Shown: positions 17,182 through 26,505, counted from the first letter of the stretch. The stretch is 48,211 nt of DNA from Pleurocapsa sp. MO_226.B13 (GCA_030064795.1 JASJEI010000026.1:1-48211); one strand, 5' to 3'. Made by a program: numbers and translations. The notes: a model not told the origin generated them from the letters alone.

Positions 17182-18339
17182 CTATTTGCACTCGGTTTTA
17201 ATTCTCGTCCAGGTTAGTTTCTGGTCTTTTCCCTCCCAATGCCAACGCAGCAAATTAGCGGGTTGTTCGAGACCAATACCTGAAAGATTAATTGCCGTTC
17301 GGGGAGATTCTGTTGCCATAGCGATCGCTCGTTCCAGATTGCAACCCCATTTAACTAAATTCTCTACGCCTACTAGTAGAGGCAAAGTTGTACCCGATAA
17401 AGTACCATCTTCCAATCTGGCAGTACCTTCGGTGACAATAATTTCTCTTTCATCCCAAGGATAAACACCCTCAGGCAAACCCATTGGGGATAGAGCATCG
17501 CTAACTAAGAATACTCCACGGTCATAGTTACTTGCTCTGAGAAAAATTTCTAACATAGTCGGGCAAACATGATTGCCATCAGCGATCGCACCACAATAGA
17601 CGTGAGGATTGACGATCGCCTCTCCTAATAATCCTGGTTGGCGATGGTGTAAACTAGGCATCGCGTTAAAAGCATGAGTTACCATTGATGCCCCGCGATC
17701 GAAGGCTTGTTTGGCTTCGGAGGCGGTAGCTAGAGAATGTCCCAAGCTAACGATAATATTGTGCTTATGTAAATAGTTAATGCTTGCCGAGGAACTATCC
17801 AACTCAGGTGCAAGGGTCATAATTTTGACTAAATGAGTGTATTCACCCAAAACTAGGCGAATATTCTCAAGAGTGAGAGGCAATAAATATTTTGCTGGAT
17901 GTGCGCCTCGCTTTTGATAATTTAAGAACGGGCCTTCTAAATGGACTCCCAAAACTTGGGCTGTGTTTTCTTCTGGATCTTGAGTGGGTATAAATTGAGC
18001 TAGAGTAGCAAGCGAGCGCTGAATTTTTTCGACAGAAGTGGTCACTATGGTTGGCAAAAAGCCATCTACTCCCCGTTTCCAGAGAAAGTTACAGATTTGT
18101 CTGAGTTTAGGTAAATCTTTTAATTCCAAATCGGGAAACGCCAAACCCAAACTACCATTAATTTGCAGATCTACTCCCCCCAAAGAGAGCCAGTCTCCAT
18201 GTAAGTCGATAGTTAACTCCGCGTCTGTTAGATCTAGTCTCGGTGCAATCGCCTTGATTTTTCCTGCTGCGATCGCCACCTGCTGTAAATCCTTATATCC
18301 GATTATCCGAGCATTATTGATTACTAGATCCGCTCTCAT
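17182..18339 (-). CDS. nagA: N-acetylglucosamine-6-phosphate deacetylase
   Basis: This 385-residue amidohydrolase removes acetate from GlcNAc-6-P, feeding amino sugars from cell wall turnover back to glucosamine-6-P. Metal and substrate motifs are visible: GGVDLQINGSLG near the N-terminus, HLEGPF near 125, SLGHS near 195, THAFNAMPSLHHRQPG near 215, and VSDALSPMG near 275 with the catalytic Asp. The length fits NagA. In place of the HxH seen in some amidohydrolases, the first motif reads DLQING, as in one-metal NagA enzymes. It is divergent from purE. No nagB is adjacent. Confidence 0.93.
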   Translation of the reverse strand: MRADLVINNARIIGYKDLQQVAIAAGKIKAIAPRLDLTDAELTIDLHGDWLSLGGVDLQINGSLGLAFPDLELKDLPKLRQICNFLWKRGVDGFLPTIVTTSVEKIQRSLATLAQFIPTQDPEENTAQVLGVHLEGPFLNYQKRGAHPAKYLLPLTLENIRLVLGEYTHLVKIMTLAPELDSSSASINYLHKHNIIVSLGHSLATASEAKQAFDRGASMVTHAFNAMPSLHHRQPGLLGEAIVNPHVYCGAIADGNHVCPTMLEIFLRASNYDRGVFLVSDALSPMGLPEGVYPWDEREIIVTEGTARLEDGTLSGTTLPLLVGVENLVKWGCNLERAIAMATESPRTAINLSGIGLEQPANLLRWHWEGKDQKLTWTRIKTECK

Positions 18340-18440
18340 GATTACTCATTTCTTCCTTTTTTCTAAGATTAATCCTAAATTTTTCTAGATATAGCGAATA
18401 AACAGGATAAAATACAGAATCTAGAATTTAACAAAATGCT

Positions 18441-18965
18441 TTGAGTAAAACTACCCCGTTGATTGGAATTATTATGGGCAGTGATTCCGATTTGCCCACT
18501 ATGGAAAAAGCGATCGCTGTCTGCGAAGATTTTAACGTTCCCCATGAAGTGGCGATTATTTCAGCCCATCGAACTCCAGAGAGGATGGTAGACTATGCCC
18601 GTAATGCCCATAAAAGAGGGCTTAAAGTCATTATTGCTGGGGCTGGGGGAGCAGCACATTTGCCAGGGATGGTAGCTTCTTTAACTCCGTTACCCGTGAT
18701 TGGAGTCCCCGTCACTACTCGTCAGTTAAATGGCATTGACTCCTTATATTCGATTGTGCAAATGCCCAGAGGTATTCCCGTTGCTACCGTAGCTATTGGT
18801 AATTCTCAAAATGCAGGACTGCTAGCAGTACAAATTTTGGCTACCAGTGAGCCGCAGTTACAAAGCCGAATAGAACAATATCGACAAAACTTATCGCAAA
18901 TAGTGCTTGACAAACAGGATCGACTTGATAAATTAGGTTATCAAGCATATTTAGCACAAATGTAA
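18441..18965 (+). CDS. purE: N5-carboxyaminoimidazole ribonucleotide mutase
   Basis: The 174-residue PurE moves the carboxylate of N5-CAIR to give CAIR in purine synthesis. The signature GSDSDLPTM near residue 12, [22 protein letters not shown] and the [28 protein letters not shown] block are all present. The start is TTG at 18441. The nearby ATG at 18435 is out of frame and reads ATG CTT TGA, so it only overlaps the true start. The next in-frame ATG would cut into the conserved GSDSD region. Use of TTG, with the out-of-frame ATG overlapping it, may keep translation low. purK is not adjacent. Confidence 0.94.
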   Translation: MSKTTPLIGIIMGSDSDLPTMEKAIAVCEDFNVPHEVAIISAHRTPERMVDYARNAHKRGLKVIIAGAGGAAHLPGMVASLTPLPVIGVPVTTRQLNGIDSLYSIVQMPRGIPVATVAIGNSQNAGLLAVQILATSEPQLQSRIEQYRQNLSQIVLDKQDRLDKLGYQAYLAQM

Positions 18966-19073
18966 AAATTATGGCTGGTTTTCTGGGGAGCTTCCAGATC
19001 GAGTTATCCAGCTTATTAATCCTAAATAACTAGAAAAATTAATTATCTAAAATGAGAAAATCTTTGGGATTGC

Positions 19074-19091
19074 TTTACATTTGTTTACCTC
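19074..19091 (+). promoter_or_regulatory. HLR1-like RpaB box upstream of crtR
   Basis: The sequence TTTACATTTGTTTACCTC is two TTTACA-type half sites four bases apart. It differs from the HLR1 consensus, as I know it, mainly at the last base of the second TTTACA. It lies 85 bp before the crtR start. HLR1 is bound by the high-light regulator RpaB in cyanobacteria, and crtR is a plausible target. Confidence 0.5.
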
Positions 19092-19158
19092 GATTTCAAA
19101 TTAGTGTAAACTAACCGAGGAAAGTCGTATATCTAGAGTAAGAGGAGCAAACGAAAAG

Positions 19159-20034
19159 ATGCAGTCGGCTCAGACACTGCAAACAGTACCAAGAGAGTAT
19201 TTGAAAGCTCCTGGTGGAATCAATCCCAATGTGTTAATGACGAGCGCAGCGATCGCGTTGCTGACTATATCGACCATTGGTTATTTTTTTGGGGATTTTC
19301 CAGCTTGGTGCTGTTTTATCGCCAATGTTCTGGCATTACATTTGTCAGGAACAGTTATTCACGACGCTTCTCATAATAGCGCGCACCGTAATCGTATTAT
19401 TAATTCTATTTTAGGGCATTGTAGTGCTTTGATGTTGGGCTTTGCCTTTCCTGTATTTACTAGGGTACATTTACAACATCATGCCCACGTCAACGATCCT
19501 GAAAACGATCCCGACCACTTTGTTTCTACTGGTGGCCCGTTGTGGCTAATTGCTGCTCGTTTTTTCTACCATGAGTTCTTTTTCTTTCAAAGACGCTTGT
19601 GGCGTAAATATGAGTTGTTAGAGTGGTTTCTTAGCAGACTGTTTTTAGTAACGATAGTGGGATTGGGTATTTATTATGATTTTATTGGTTATGTAATGAA
19701 TTTCTGGTTTGTTCCTGCTTTAGTAGTGGGAATTGCCCTGGGACTATTTTTTGACTATTTACCCCATCGTCCTTTTAAGGAGCGCGATCGCTGGAAAAAT
19801 GCCAGAGTCTATCCAAGTCCTATTTTAAACTTGTTAATTTTAGGGCAAAACTATCACCTAGTACATCATCTTTGGCCCTCTATTCCTTGGTATAAGTATC
19901 AAGCAGCTTATCGCGATACTAAACCTTTATTAGATGCTAAAGGATGCGAACAATCACTAGGTCTTTTAGATGCGAGAAACTTTCTCAATTTTTTATACGA
20001 TATCTTTTTAGGGATTCGTTTTCACAAGCATTAA
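19159..20034 (+). CDS. crtR: Beta-carotene hydroxylase
   Basis: The 291-residue membrane di-iron enzyme hydroxylates beta-carotene to zeaxanthin and, in cyanobacteria, also acts in myxoxanthophyll synthesis. Histidine clusters are visible: HDASHNSAH near 68, HLQHHAHVNDPENDPDH near 104, a DYLPHRPF box, and NYHLVHHLWP near 235. Several hydrophobic helices (about 27-60, 165-215) hold it in the membrane. The LGFAFPVFTRVH and KYQAAYRDTKP segments are typical of CrtR. A GAGG-type Shine-Dalgarno (AGAGGAGC) precedes the ATG. The HLR1-like box suggests control by high light. Confidence 0.95.
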   Translation: MQSAQTLQTVPREYLKAPGGINPNVLMTSAAIALLTISTIGYFFGDFPAWCCFIANVLALHLSGTVIHDASHNSAHRNRIINSILGHCSALMLGFAFPVFTRVHLQHHAHVNDPENDPDHFVSTGGPLWLIAARFFYHEFFFFQRRLWRKYELLEWFLSRLFLVTIVGLGIYYDFIGYVMNFWFVPALVVGIALGLFFDYLPHRPFKERDRWKNARVYPSPILNLLILGQNYHLVHHLWPSIPWYKYQAAYRDTKPLLDAKGCEQSLGLLDARNFLNFLYDIFLGIRFHKH

Positions 20035-20075
20035 AGCGTTTGGCGGTTAGCTAGAGGCGATCGGCTTTTATTAAA

Positions 20076-20981
20076 TTGAAATTCAAATTTGAACTTTATC
20101 AACGGCGTTTTAGGCAACCCTTACGTACTAGTCACGGTGTTTGGCAAATACGTGAGGGGATTATTATTAGTTTGAGCGATCGCGCAGGGAAATTTGCTTT
20201 AGGGGAAATTGCTCCTTTACCTTGGTTTGGCTCAGAAACCATGTCTGAGGCGTTAGAATTTTGTCAGCAATGGGGAGAAACAATCGACACCAAAGACATT
20301 TTTAAGATTCCCGATTCTCTACCTGCTTGTCAATTTGCTTTAGAATCTGCTTGGCTAGATCTGAGCGAAACTAAAAAAAGCGATCGCCCGACAGATTTGG
20401 ATTATTGCTATCTATTGCCTGGGAGAGAGCAAGCTTTGACTACCTGGCAAGAAATTTATCGACATCAAGGCAATACCACTTTTAAGTGGAAGATTGGGGT
20501 TTATTCCTTAGATCGAGAAATAGAGATCTTAAAGCAATTAGTTGCAGCACTACCCCCAGGAGTCAAATTAAGACTAGATGCCAACGGAGGATTAAATTTA
20601 TCAGGGGCAAAAAAACTATTGACAGTAACCGATAAGCTAGAAGCGATCGACTTTATCGAGCAACCCTTACCCCCCGATAATTTTGCCGAAATGTTGAAAC
20701 TAAGCCAAGATTACAGAACATCGATCGCTTTGGATGAATCTGTTGCCAGTTTTAAACAGTTAGAGCAAGCACATCAACAGGGATGGCAAGAAGTATTTAT
20801 TATCAAAGCTGCTATTATGGGCTTTCCTAGCAGACTGATCGAGTATTGTCGGCAACATTCATTAGATGTAGTTTTCTCCTCAGTATTTGAAACCGAAGTA
20901 GGACGCAGTGCGGTATTAAAGTTAGCCAAACAGTTAGATCGTCCCCGCGCTGTTGGATTTGGCGTGAATTATTTTATTTAG
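20076..20981 (+). CDS. menC: o-Succinylbenzoate synthase
   Basis: MenC dehydrates SHCHC to o-succinylbenzoate in phylloquinone synthesis, needed for photosystem I. The 301-residue protein is an enolase-superfamily member. It has a LRTSHG capping start, a KWKIGVY motif with the catalytic lysine near 140, metal ligands in LRLDANGGL, DFIEQPL and ALDES, and a second catalytic lysine in FIIKAAI. The start is TTG at 20076, where homology begins; no ATG is near. It is the last gene of a plus-strand run after crtR, and its end overlaps nnr by 8 bp on the other strand. Confidence 0.93.
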   Translation: MKFKFELYQRRFRQPLRTSHGVWQIREGIIISLSDRAGKFALGEIAPLPWFGSETMSEALEFCQQWGETIDTKDIFKIPDSLPACQFALESAWLDLSETKKSDRPTDLDYCYLLPGREQALTTWQEIYRHQGNTTFKWKIGVYSLDREIEILKQLVAALPPGVKLRLDANGGLNLSGAKKLLTVTDKLEAIDFIEQPLPPDNFAEMLKLSQDYRTSIALDESVASFKQLEQAHQQGWQEVFIIKAAIMGFPSRLIEYCRQHSLDVVFSSVFETEVGRSAVLKLAKQLDRPRAVGFGVNYFI

Positions 20982-22512
20982 TGCTAATTGCCAATAATAA
21001 ATACTCGGCCAAGGTACTGGCATCGACTCCTAACTCACTACGCTCTTTGGCAGCCAAGATTCCTGCTTGAGCGTGCCACCAAGCTGCATTAGCGACAACA
21101 TCTAGCAAATTACTGCCTTTTTTAATTCCTTGAGCTACTAAACCACCAGTTAAACCCGTCAGGACATCTCCGCTACCACCCCTGGCTAATGCGGGAGTGC
21201 TTTGAGGAACGACCCAAGTTAATCCTTGAGGATTGGCGATCGCCGTTCTCGCCCCTTTCAAAAGAATAATTGCTTGGCTTTGCTTGGCTGCGGTTTGGAC
21301 TGCGGTTAGGCGATCGGGGTCTTGTGCGGTAATTTCAGGAAATAGGCGTTTAAATTCTCCCCAGTGGGGAGTTAGGACAGTAGGAGCATCTCTTTGGGTT
21401 GGAACCTCACTCGTATTTAGTTCTGACAAAATATTCAAACCATCCGCATCTAAAACTAGAGGAGATTCTGCTGATAAGACTTTTTCGACTATCGAGTGAG
21501 CATCCTTGGTTAAACCAGGGCCACAGGCGATCGCATCGAATCGATCGAGGTCAGTGACAGAAAAAGGTAGAGAAGCAATCGCGCCTTCTTTGTTTTCGGG
21601 ACAATCAATAATTAGAGCTTCGGGTAAATGACTTACCACCAGGGTTTTAAGGGACTCTGGCACGGCGATCGATAACATTCCCACTCCACTGGCTCTAGCT
21701 CCTAGGGCGGTTAAAATTGCTGCTCCTGCATAGCGATGCGAGCCACAAATCAATAATAGATGTCCTTGATGATATTTATGAGTGACTAAAGAGCGGGGTA
21801 TGGGCAGAAATTGGCGGGCGATCGCGGGAGTAATTTGTTTAATTGGTGCTGGCTGAGGTAAGACCGACCAAACATGATGAGATAAAATACCAAAATCGAT
21901 TCTTTCACTATTACCGATGTATTCCAAGGCAATATCTTGAAAAAATGCTAGTTTCCATAAACCCAAACAGAGAGTATAAGTAGCTTTTACTGCTCCACCC
22001 AGAATCTCTCCTGTATCTGTATGTATTCCTGAAGGAAGATCGATACTGACTACTGGTTGCGACCAACTATTGATTAGCTCGATTGTTTTGAGTATGTTTT
22101 CGGGCAGAGCGCGAGTTAAGCCAAAGCCAAATAATCCGTCGATAAATAACTGACAATCTTGTAAAGATTGAATCTCTTCATAAAAAGCAATACCCAAACT
22201 AGTAGCATAATTACTATGTTGAGTGGTTAGTGATTTAAGCTTAAAAAATGGACGATAAACTTTAACCCGATATCCTGCCAAATAGAGTTCGCGAGCAATT
22301 ACCAGAGCATCTCCTCCATTGTGTCCTGGCCCGACTAAAATACCCACAGTTGATATTTTAGATAAGGGATACAAGCTTTGAATGCGACTGCTACAAAGCA
22401 GAGCTGCTTTCTCCATCAACGCGGATACGGGCATACCCGCAGCAAAGATCTGTTCTTCTATCTCCCGCATCTGTTCGGCAGAAACAATAACCGTTTCGAC
22501 TATATTCTTCAT
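20974..22512 (-). CDS. nnr: Bifunctional NAD(P)HX epimerase/dehydratase
   Basis: The 512-residue protein repairs hydrated NADH and NADPH. The N-terminal half (about 1-215, YjeF_N) is the epimerase, with GPGHNGGDALVIARELYLAGY and DGLFGFGL. The C-terminal half (about 230-505, carbohydrate-kinase-like) is the ADP-dependent dehydratase, with CGSHRYAGAAILTALGA, DADGLN, LTPHWGEFKRLF, LKGARTAI and the ARGGSGDVLTG catalytic loop. The fusion and length are usual for bacteria. It converges on menC with an 8-bp overlap. Confidence 0.95.
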   Translation of the reverse strand: MKNIVETVIVSAEQMREIEEQIFAAGMPVSALMEKAALLCSSRIQSLYPLSKISTVGILVGPGHNGGDALVIARELYLAGYRVKVYRPFFKLKSLTTQHSNYATSLGIAFYEEIQSLQDCQLFIDGLFGFGLTRALPENILKTIELINSWSQPVVSIDLPSGIHTDTGEILGGAVKATYTLCLGLWKLAFFQDIALEYIGNSERIDFGILSHHVWSVLPQPAPIKQITPAIARQFLPIPRSLVTHKYHQGHLLLICGSHRYAGAAILTALGARASGVGMLSIAVPESLKTLVVSHLPEALIIDCPENKEGAIASLPFSVTDLDRFDAIACGPGLTKDAHSIVEKVLSAESPLVLDADGLNILSELNTSEVPTQRDAPTVLTPHWGEFKRLFPEITAQDPDRLTAVQTAAKQSQAIILLKGARTAIANPQGLTWVVPQSTPALARGGSGDVLTGLTGGLVAQGIKKGSNLLDVVANAAWWHAQAGILAAKERSELGVDASTLAEYLLLAISTK

Positions 22513-22814
22513 TTCTAATAGCTCTTGAGCTTCTTAGTTTTTAGCTTATAACTAAAAGTCTTGGTTACTTATTGCTTGAATTTAATTTGTTAATTTTTTA
22601 ACTTTTAAGCTCATCCCACCCATAAATGAAGTGGGATGCACGTGTCAGTAGTCAGTAGTCAGTGGTTAGTTGCTGTTTTCCCCATCTCCCCCATCTTCCC
22701 CATCTTCCTTATCTCCTCCCATCAGGCGAAAGGAACGGTGCTGCGTCCCGTCGCTTTGGGTAAATAAAATCCCTCAGCGATCGCACTGATTAGCGTTGCA
22801 TTATTACTGCACTT
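22513..22814. other. Intergenic stretch with hairpin, heptamers and C-rich repeat
   Basis: No gene is seen in these 302 bp. They hold an 8-bp inverted repeat CATCCCAC / GTGGGATG (22612-22638) and heptamer repeats CAGTAGT, CAGTAGT, CAGTGGT (22646-22666). A pyrimidine tract of repeated CCCCATCTT units (about 22678-22710) and an imperfect palindrome around AGGCGAAAGGAACGG / CCCGTCGCTTTGGG follow. Confidence 0.6.
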
Positions 22815-23489
22815 CTATTCCCGTAAGACATAACCCACACCGCGAACAGTTTGTATTAAACGGCTTTCTTGTTGTTCTTCCAACTTCAAACGCAGATAGC
22901 GGACGTAAACTTCAATAATATTAGAATCTCCCATAAAGTCATAACCCCAGACTCTCTCCAAAATGCGATCGCGAGTTAGTACCTGGCGGGGATGAGCAAT
23001 CAAATATTCTAATAGATCGAATTCTTTTGCGGTTAATTCGATCGAGCGTTGACCGCGAAACACTTCACGAGTAGAACGATTAAGAGTCAGATCGCTAAAT
23101 TGCAATAAATCTACATCTTCTTCTTGCTCGCGACGTAAATTAGCTCGTACTCTGGCGAGTAATTCCTCAATACTAAAAGGTTTGATTACATAATCATCAG
23201 CACCCGCATCTAGACCCGTAACGCGATCGCTTACTTCATCTTTAGCAGTAAGCAGAATAATTGGCACTTTATCCCCTGTCTGACGGAGACGACGACAAAT
23301 TTCAGGGCCTGATATTCCAGGTAGCATCCAATCTAGCAAAATCAGGTCTGGTTTAATCTCTCTAGCAGAAGAGAGTCCGCTAAAACCATCTACCGCAACA
23401 GTCACTTCATAGCCTTCAAACTCTAGTTCCAGCTTGATGAACTGAGCTAATTTCGCCTCATCTTCTACTACCAGAATATGGGATTTCAT
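22815..23489 (-). CDS. OmpR-family response regulator
   Basis: This is a 224-residue DNA-binding regulator. The receiver domain (1-120) has the VVEDE acidic pair, phosphoacceptor D in LLDWMLPG near 53, and K in DDYVIKPF. The winged-helix effector (about 130-224) has the ELTAKEFDLLEYLIAHPRQVLTRD and SNIIEVYVRYLRLKLE motifs. It is close to the cyanobacterial group of NblR/ManR-like regulators, but I cannot assign one. It is encoded 35 bp downstream of the potassium channel gene on the same strand, so the two are probably co-transcribed. No histidine kinase is adjacent. Confidence 0.9.
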   Translation of the reverse strand: MKSHILVVEDEAKLAQFIKLELEFEGYEVTVAVDGFSGLSSAREIKPDLILLDWMLPGISGPEICRRLRQTGDKVPIILLTAKDEVSDRVTGLDAGADDYVIKPFSIEELLARVRANLRREQEEDVDLLQFSDLTLNRSTREVFRGQRSIELTAKEFDLLEYLIAHPRQVLTRDRILERVWGYDFMGDSNIIEVYVRYLRLKLEEQQESRLIQTVRGVGYVLRE

Positions 23490-23524
23490 GACTTACCAGT
23501 AATTAACGCTCGGTAAACAATACC

Positions 23525-24595
23525 CTACTTCTTCTTTGGTCGTCTAGGCAAGTTGCGAGAATTTATCGGGCCGAGAATTTGATTCAAATTCCGTAGTTGT
23601 TCTGCCGTTCCCATACAGATTAAGGCATCGCGATCTAAAATTTGAGTTTCTCCTGTCGGGCCAGCGATTAAGTTACCATCAATACGGCGAATCGCTAAAA
23701 CTAAAGCTCCTGATTGCGATCGCAGTTTTGCCTCTCTCAAACTTTTACCTACATAGGGACAAGCCCCCGAATCAATTAAGAATTCTTCTAGATAATAAGA
23801 ACGATTTGCCCCGGTAATAATACCATCAACAAAATCCATTACCTGGGGTCTGAGGGCTGCTGCTGCCAGTCTTTTGCCTCCTGTAATATAGGGAGATACT
23901 ACTGCATCTGCTCCCGCACGCTGGAGCTTTTGTACTGCTTCTTCGTTGCTAGCACGAGCGATCGCCCTAATTCGAGGATTGAGAGTTTTTGCCGACAATA
24001 CAGTGTAGAGATTCTCTGCATCTGAAGGTAATGCCGTCACCAGACAAATTGCTCGGTCGATCTTGGCCCTTACCAAAGTTTCATCTAAAGTAGCATCGCC
24101 CAAAATTACCGTGTATCCCAACTGTTTGATTTCTTCTACTTCTTCGAGATTGTCGTCAATAATGATAAAAGGAATACCTTCGGCAAAAAACTCGCGGGCA
24201 ACGTGACGACCCGTACGCCCAAAACCACAGACAATGTAGTGTCGATCTAGAGATTCAATCAAACTTTTCTCCTGTCTTAGTTTGATACCTTCTTGAAAAT
24301 AGCCTTTAATTAAGGCTTCTGTAAAACGATTAACAATATAACCAATAGTCAGCAAGCCCATTAAGATTAGAGCGATCGTAAACAGTCTTCCTCGTTCTCC
24401 CAAAGGACGGACTTCAGAAAATCCAACCGTAGACAGAGTAATCACTGTCATGTATGCTGACTCCGAAAAAGACCACTTCTCGACTAACCAATACCAAAGA
24501 GTACCGATTAGTACGATGCAAGCTAAGGCTACACCACCACGAACTAATTCCTGGCGTAGACGACCATATTTTTCCTCAAAGGTGTAACTATACAT
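23525..24595 (-). CDS. Two-TM potassium channel with RCK domains
   Basis: The 356-residue MthK-like channel has TM1 at about 20-40, a pore loop with TLSTVGFSEV near 55-65 in place of the common TVGYGD filter, and TM2 at about 72-92. A cytoplasmic RCK/TrkA_N domain follows (YIVCGFGRTGRHVA with a GxGxxG nucleotide loop and an acidic end at IIDDN). A TrkA_C domain (about 265-345) closes it. The TVGFSE filter keeps the TVGF core. It therefore likely still passes K+, but its selectivity may differ. Channels of this type are gated by Ca2+ or nucleotides bound to RCK. It lies just upstream of the response regulator gene. Confidence 0.88.
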   Translation of the reverse strand: MYSYTFEEKYGRLRQELVRGGVALACIVLIGTLWYWLVEKWSFSESAYMTVITLSTVGFSEVRPLGERGRLFTIALILMGLLTIGYIVNRFTEALIKGYFQEGIKLRQEKSLIESLDRHYIVCGFGRTGRHVAREFFAEGIPFIIIDDNLEEVEEIKQLGYTVILGDATLDETLVRAKIDRAICLVTALPSDAENLYTVLSAKTLNPRIRAIARASNEEAVQKLQRAGADAVVSPYITGGKRLAAAALRPQVMDFVDGIITGANRSYYLEEFLIDSGACPYVGKSLREAKLRSQSGALVLAIRRIDGNLIAGPTGETQILDRDALICMGTAEQLRNLNQILGPINSRNLPRRPKKK

Positions 24596-24758
24596 CCAGA
24601 ATTTACTACTGATTTTACTTACAGTTTTGCCTACAATTGATTACATTAAGATTAAGTCTGGCTTAAAACAAAACAATCCCAGTAATAATCAGATAACAAC
24701 TATTCTGTTATTTTAAATATATTTTTCCTCAAACATAAATTGTACTTAGGAGTAACTT

Positions 24759-26030
24759 GTGATTCAATCCCCATTAGTAACAGATTCTATAAATATCTCT
24801 AACTCTACGCCATTCGATCGCGATCGCTTTGATAGTAGCGTTATGAATACCTACGGTCGTTTTCCGATTGCGATCGAACGGGGTCAAGGTTGCCGTCTTT
24901 GGGATACTGAGGGCAAGGAATATCTCGATTTTGTCGCGGGGATTGCCACCTGTACTTTAGGTCATGCCCATCCCGCTTTGATTGCTGCGGTAACCGAACA
25001 AATTCAAAAGCTACATCACGTTTCTAATCTCTATTACATCCCCGAACAAGGACAATTAGCTGAATGGTTGGTCAACAATTCCTGTGCCGATAAGGTGTTT
25101 TTTTGTAACTCTGGGGCAGAAGCGAATGAAGCAGCGATTAAACTAGTTAGGAAATATGCTCACACTCAATTAGATCGAGTAGAACAGCCGATTATTCTGA
25201 CGGCAAAAGCTAGTTTTCACGGACGCACTTTAGCTACAATCACCGCTACAGGACAAGATAAATATCAAAAGGGTTTTGGCCCTCTACCTGCTGGATTTGC
25301 CTACGTACCCTACAACGATATTACGGCGGTAGAAAATGCGATCGCCGACCTCGATGAAGGAACGTTCAGTCGTGTCGTAGGAATTATGATCGAACCCCTC
25401 CAAGGAGAAGGAGGAGTACGCCCAGGGGATTTAGAATATTTCCTCAGACTGCGGAAAATTTGCGATGAAAACAATATCCTTTTAATCTTTGATGAGGTAC
25501 AGGTAGGTATTGGTAGAACTGGTAAGCTTTGGGGTTATCAAAATCTAGGAGTCGAACCAGATATCCTGACTAGTGCTAAAGGTTTGGCAGGGGGAATACC
25601 CATCGGCGCAATGCTCTGTAAGGAATCTTGTGCAGCTTTTGAGCCTGGCAATCATGCTAGTACTTTTGGCGGTAATCCTTTTGCCTGTGCTTCTGCTTTG
25701 GCAGTCTTGCAGACTTTGGAACGGGATGGTATTTTACACAATGTTGAAGCGCGAGGAGAACAATTAAGAGTTAAACTGAGAGCGATCGCTCAAAAATACT
25801 CCTCTTTGTTTACCGAAGTGAGGGGTTGGGGTCTGATTAACGGTATGGAAATAAGTCCCGATGTCGATCTAACCTCTATCGATTTAGTTAAAGCAGCGAT
25901 GTCAGCAGGTTTACTACTCGCCCCCGCAGGCCCTAAAGTCTTACGTTTTGTTCCGCCTCTGGTGGTTTCTCCAGAAGAAGTCGAAGAGGCTGCAACTCTG
26001 TTAGAAACCGCGATCGATAAAGTCTTATAA
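24759..26030 (+). CDS. argD: Acetylornithine aminotransferase
   Basis: The 423-residue class III PLP aminotransferase converts N-acetylglutamate semialdehyde to acetylornithine in arginine synthesis. Motifs visible are SNLYYIPEQGQLAEWLV, CNSGAEANEAAIKLVRK, SFHGRTLATITATGQ, IFDEVQVGIGRTGKLW and the PLP lysine in TSAKGLAGGIPIGAM. The GTG start at 24759 has an AGGAG ribosome-binding site six bases upstream, which decides it; the next in-frame ATG lies inside the conserved TYGRFP region. A long-stem terminator follows at 26176. Confusion with GSA-AM (hemL) is unlikely because the YGRFP start and FVPPL end fit ArgD. Confidence 0.95.
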   Translation: MIQSPLVTDSINISNSTPFDRDRFDSSVMNTYGRFPIAIERGQGCRLWDTEGKEYLDFVAGIATCTLGHAHPALIAAVTEQIQKLHHVSNLYYIPEQGQLAEWLVNNSCADKVFFCNSGAEANEAAIKLVRKYAHTQLDRVEQPIILTAKASFHGRTLATITATGQDKYQKGFGPLPAGFAYVPYNDITAVENAIADLDEGTFSRVVGIMIEPLQGEGGVRPGDLEYFLRLRKICDENNILLIFDEVQVGIGRTGKLWGYQNLGVEPDILTSAKGLAGGIPIGAMLCKESCAAFEPGNHASTFGGNPFACASALAVLQTLERDGILHNVEARGEQLRVKLRAIAQKYSSLFTEVRGWGLINGMEISPDVDLTSIDLVKAAMSAGLLLAPAGPKVLRFVPPLVVSPEEVEEAATLLETAIDKVL

Positions 26031-26175
26031 TTGCCGATCTCATAACCATAGATTCTTGTCAGCGATCGATATTGAACGTTTGGGAACAAAAAGTGACAAT
26101 CGTTAAACTGTTACACCTCTGACTACGTTTTTTAAGTAGATGGGCAAGAATACAAGGTGTGAGGAGTGAACCATT

Positions 26176-26235
26176 AAGGCTTGTTTCTGGGATCGAAACA
26201 CGGACAGAACCCCAGAAGCAAGCCTTCTCATTTTT
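26176..26235 (+). terminator. Long-stem terminator downstream of argD
   Basis: AAGGCTTG-T-TTCTGGG (26176-26191) pairs with CCCAGAA-G-CAAGCCTT (26211-26226). That is 15 bp with one T/G position, closed by a 19-base loop, and a TTTTT run follows at 26231. It suits plus-strand termination, but it begins 145 bp after argD. The region 5' of it (26157-26167) holds, on the minus strand, the 11-base Yfr1-like motif listed in the findings. Confidence 0.75.
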
Positions 26236-26256
26236 ATAAGCTCTATGCTCTCAGCC

Positions 26257-26505
26257 CTAAGCTATTTGTTTGTAATTGTATGAACTTTCTATTTCTTGTA
26301 ATGTTTTCAGCTTCTCGTCGATAGTTTTACTAGCCAGTAAGCGATCGCCATCGAATAATTCTTGGTCAAAATGGTCACGATCTATCATTCTGACAAATTC
26401 CATAACTTCAGGGATAATCAATTCGGGAAGCTTTACAGCCTCAGTCTTACCCGCATTCCAGCCAGACTTCCTACCAGCACCTTTTCGTTTTCTCCCTCTC
26501 GGCAT
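26257..26505 (-). CDS. Small basic/acidic hypothetical protein, AT-hook-like start
   Basis: This 82-residue product is unrecognised by name. Its start (MPRGRKRKGAGRKSGW) is rich in R, K and G and resembles AT-hook or DNA-contact segments. It is followed by KTEAVKLPELIIPEVMEFVRMID, a pattern I associate with a common family of small cyanobacterial proteins (GAGRxxGW...V+LP). The tail is an acidic helix. DNA binding is inferred only. An IS982 element inserted about 50 bp upstream of its start codon, so its promoter may be displaced or supplied by the element. Confidence 0.55.
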   Translation of the reverse strand: MPRGRKRKGAGRKSGWNAGKTEAVKLPELIIPEVMEFVRMIDRDHFDQELFDGDRLLASKTIDEKLKTLQEIESSYNYKQIA

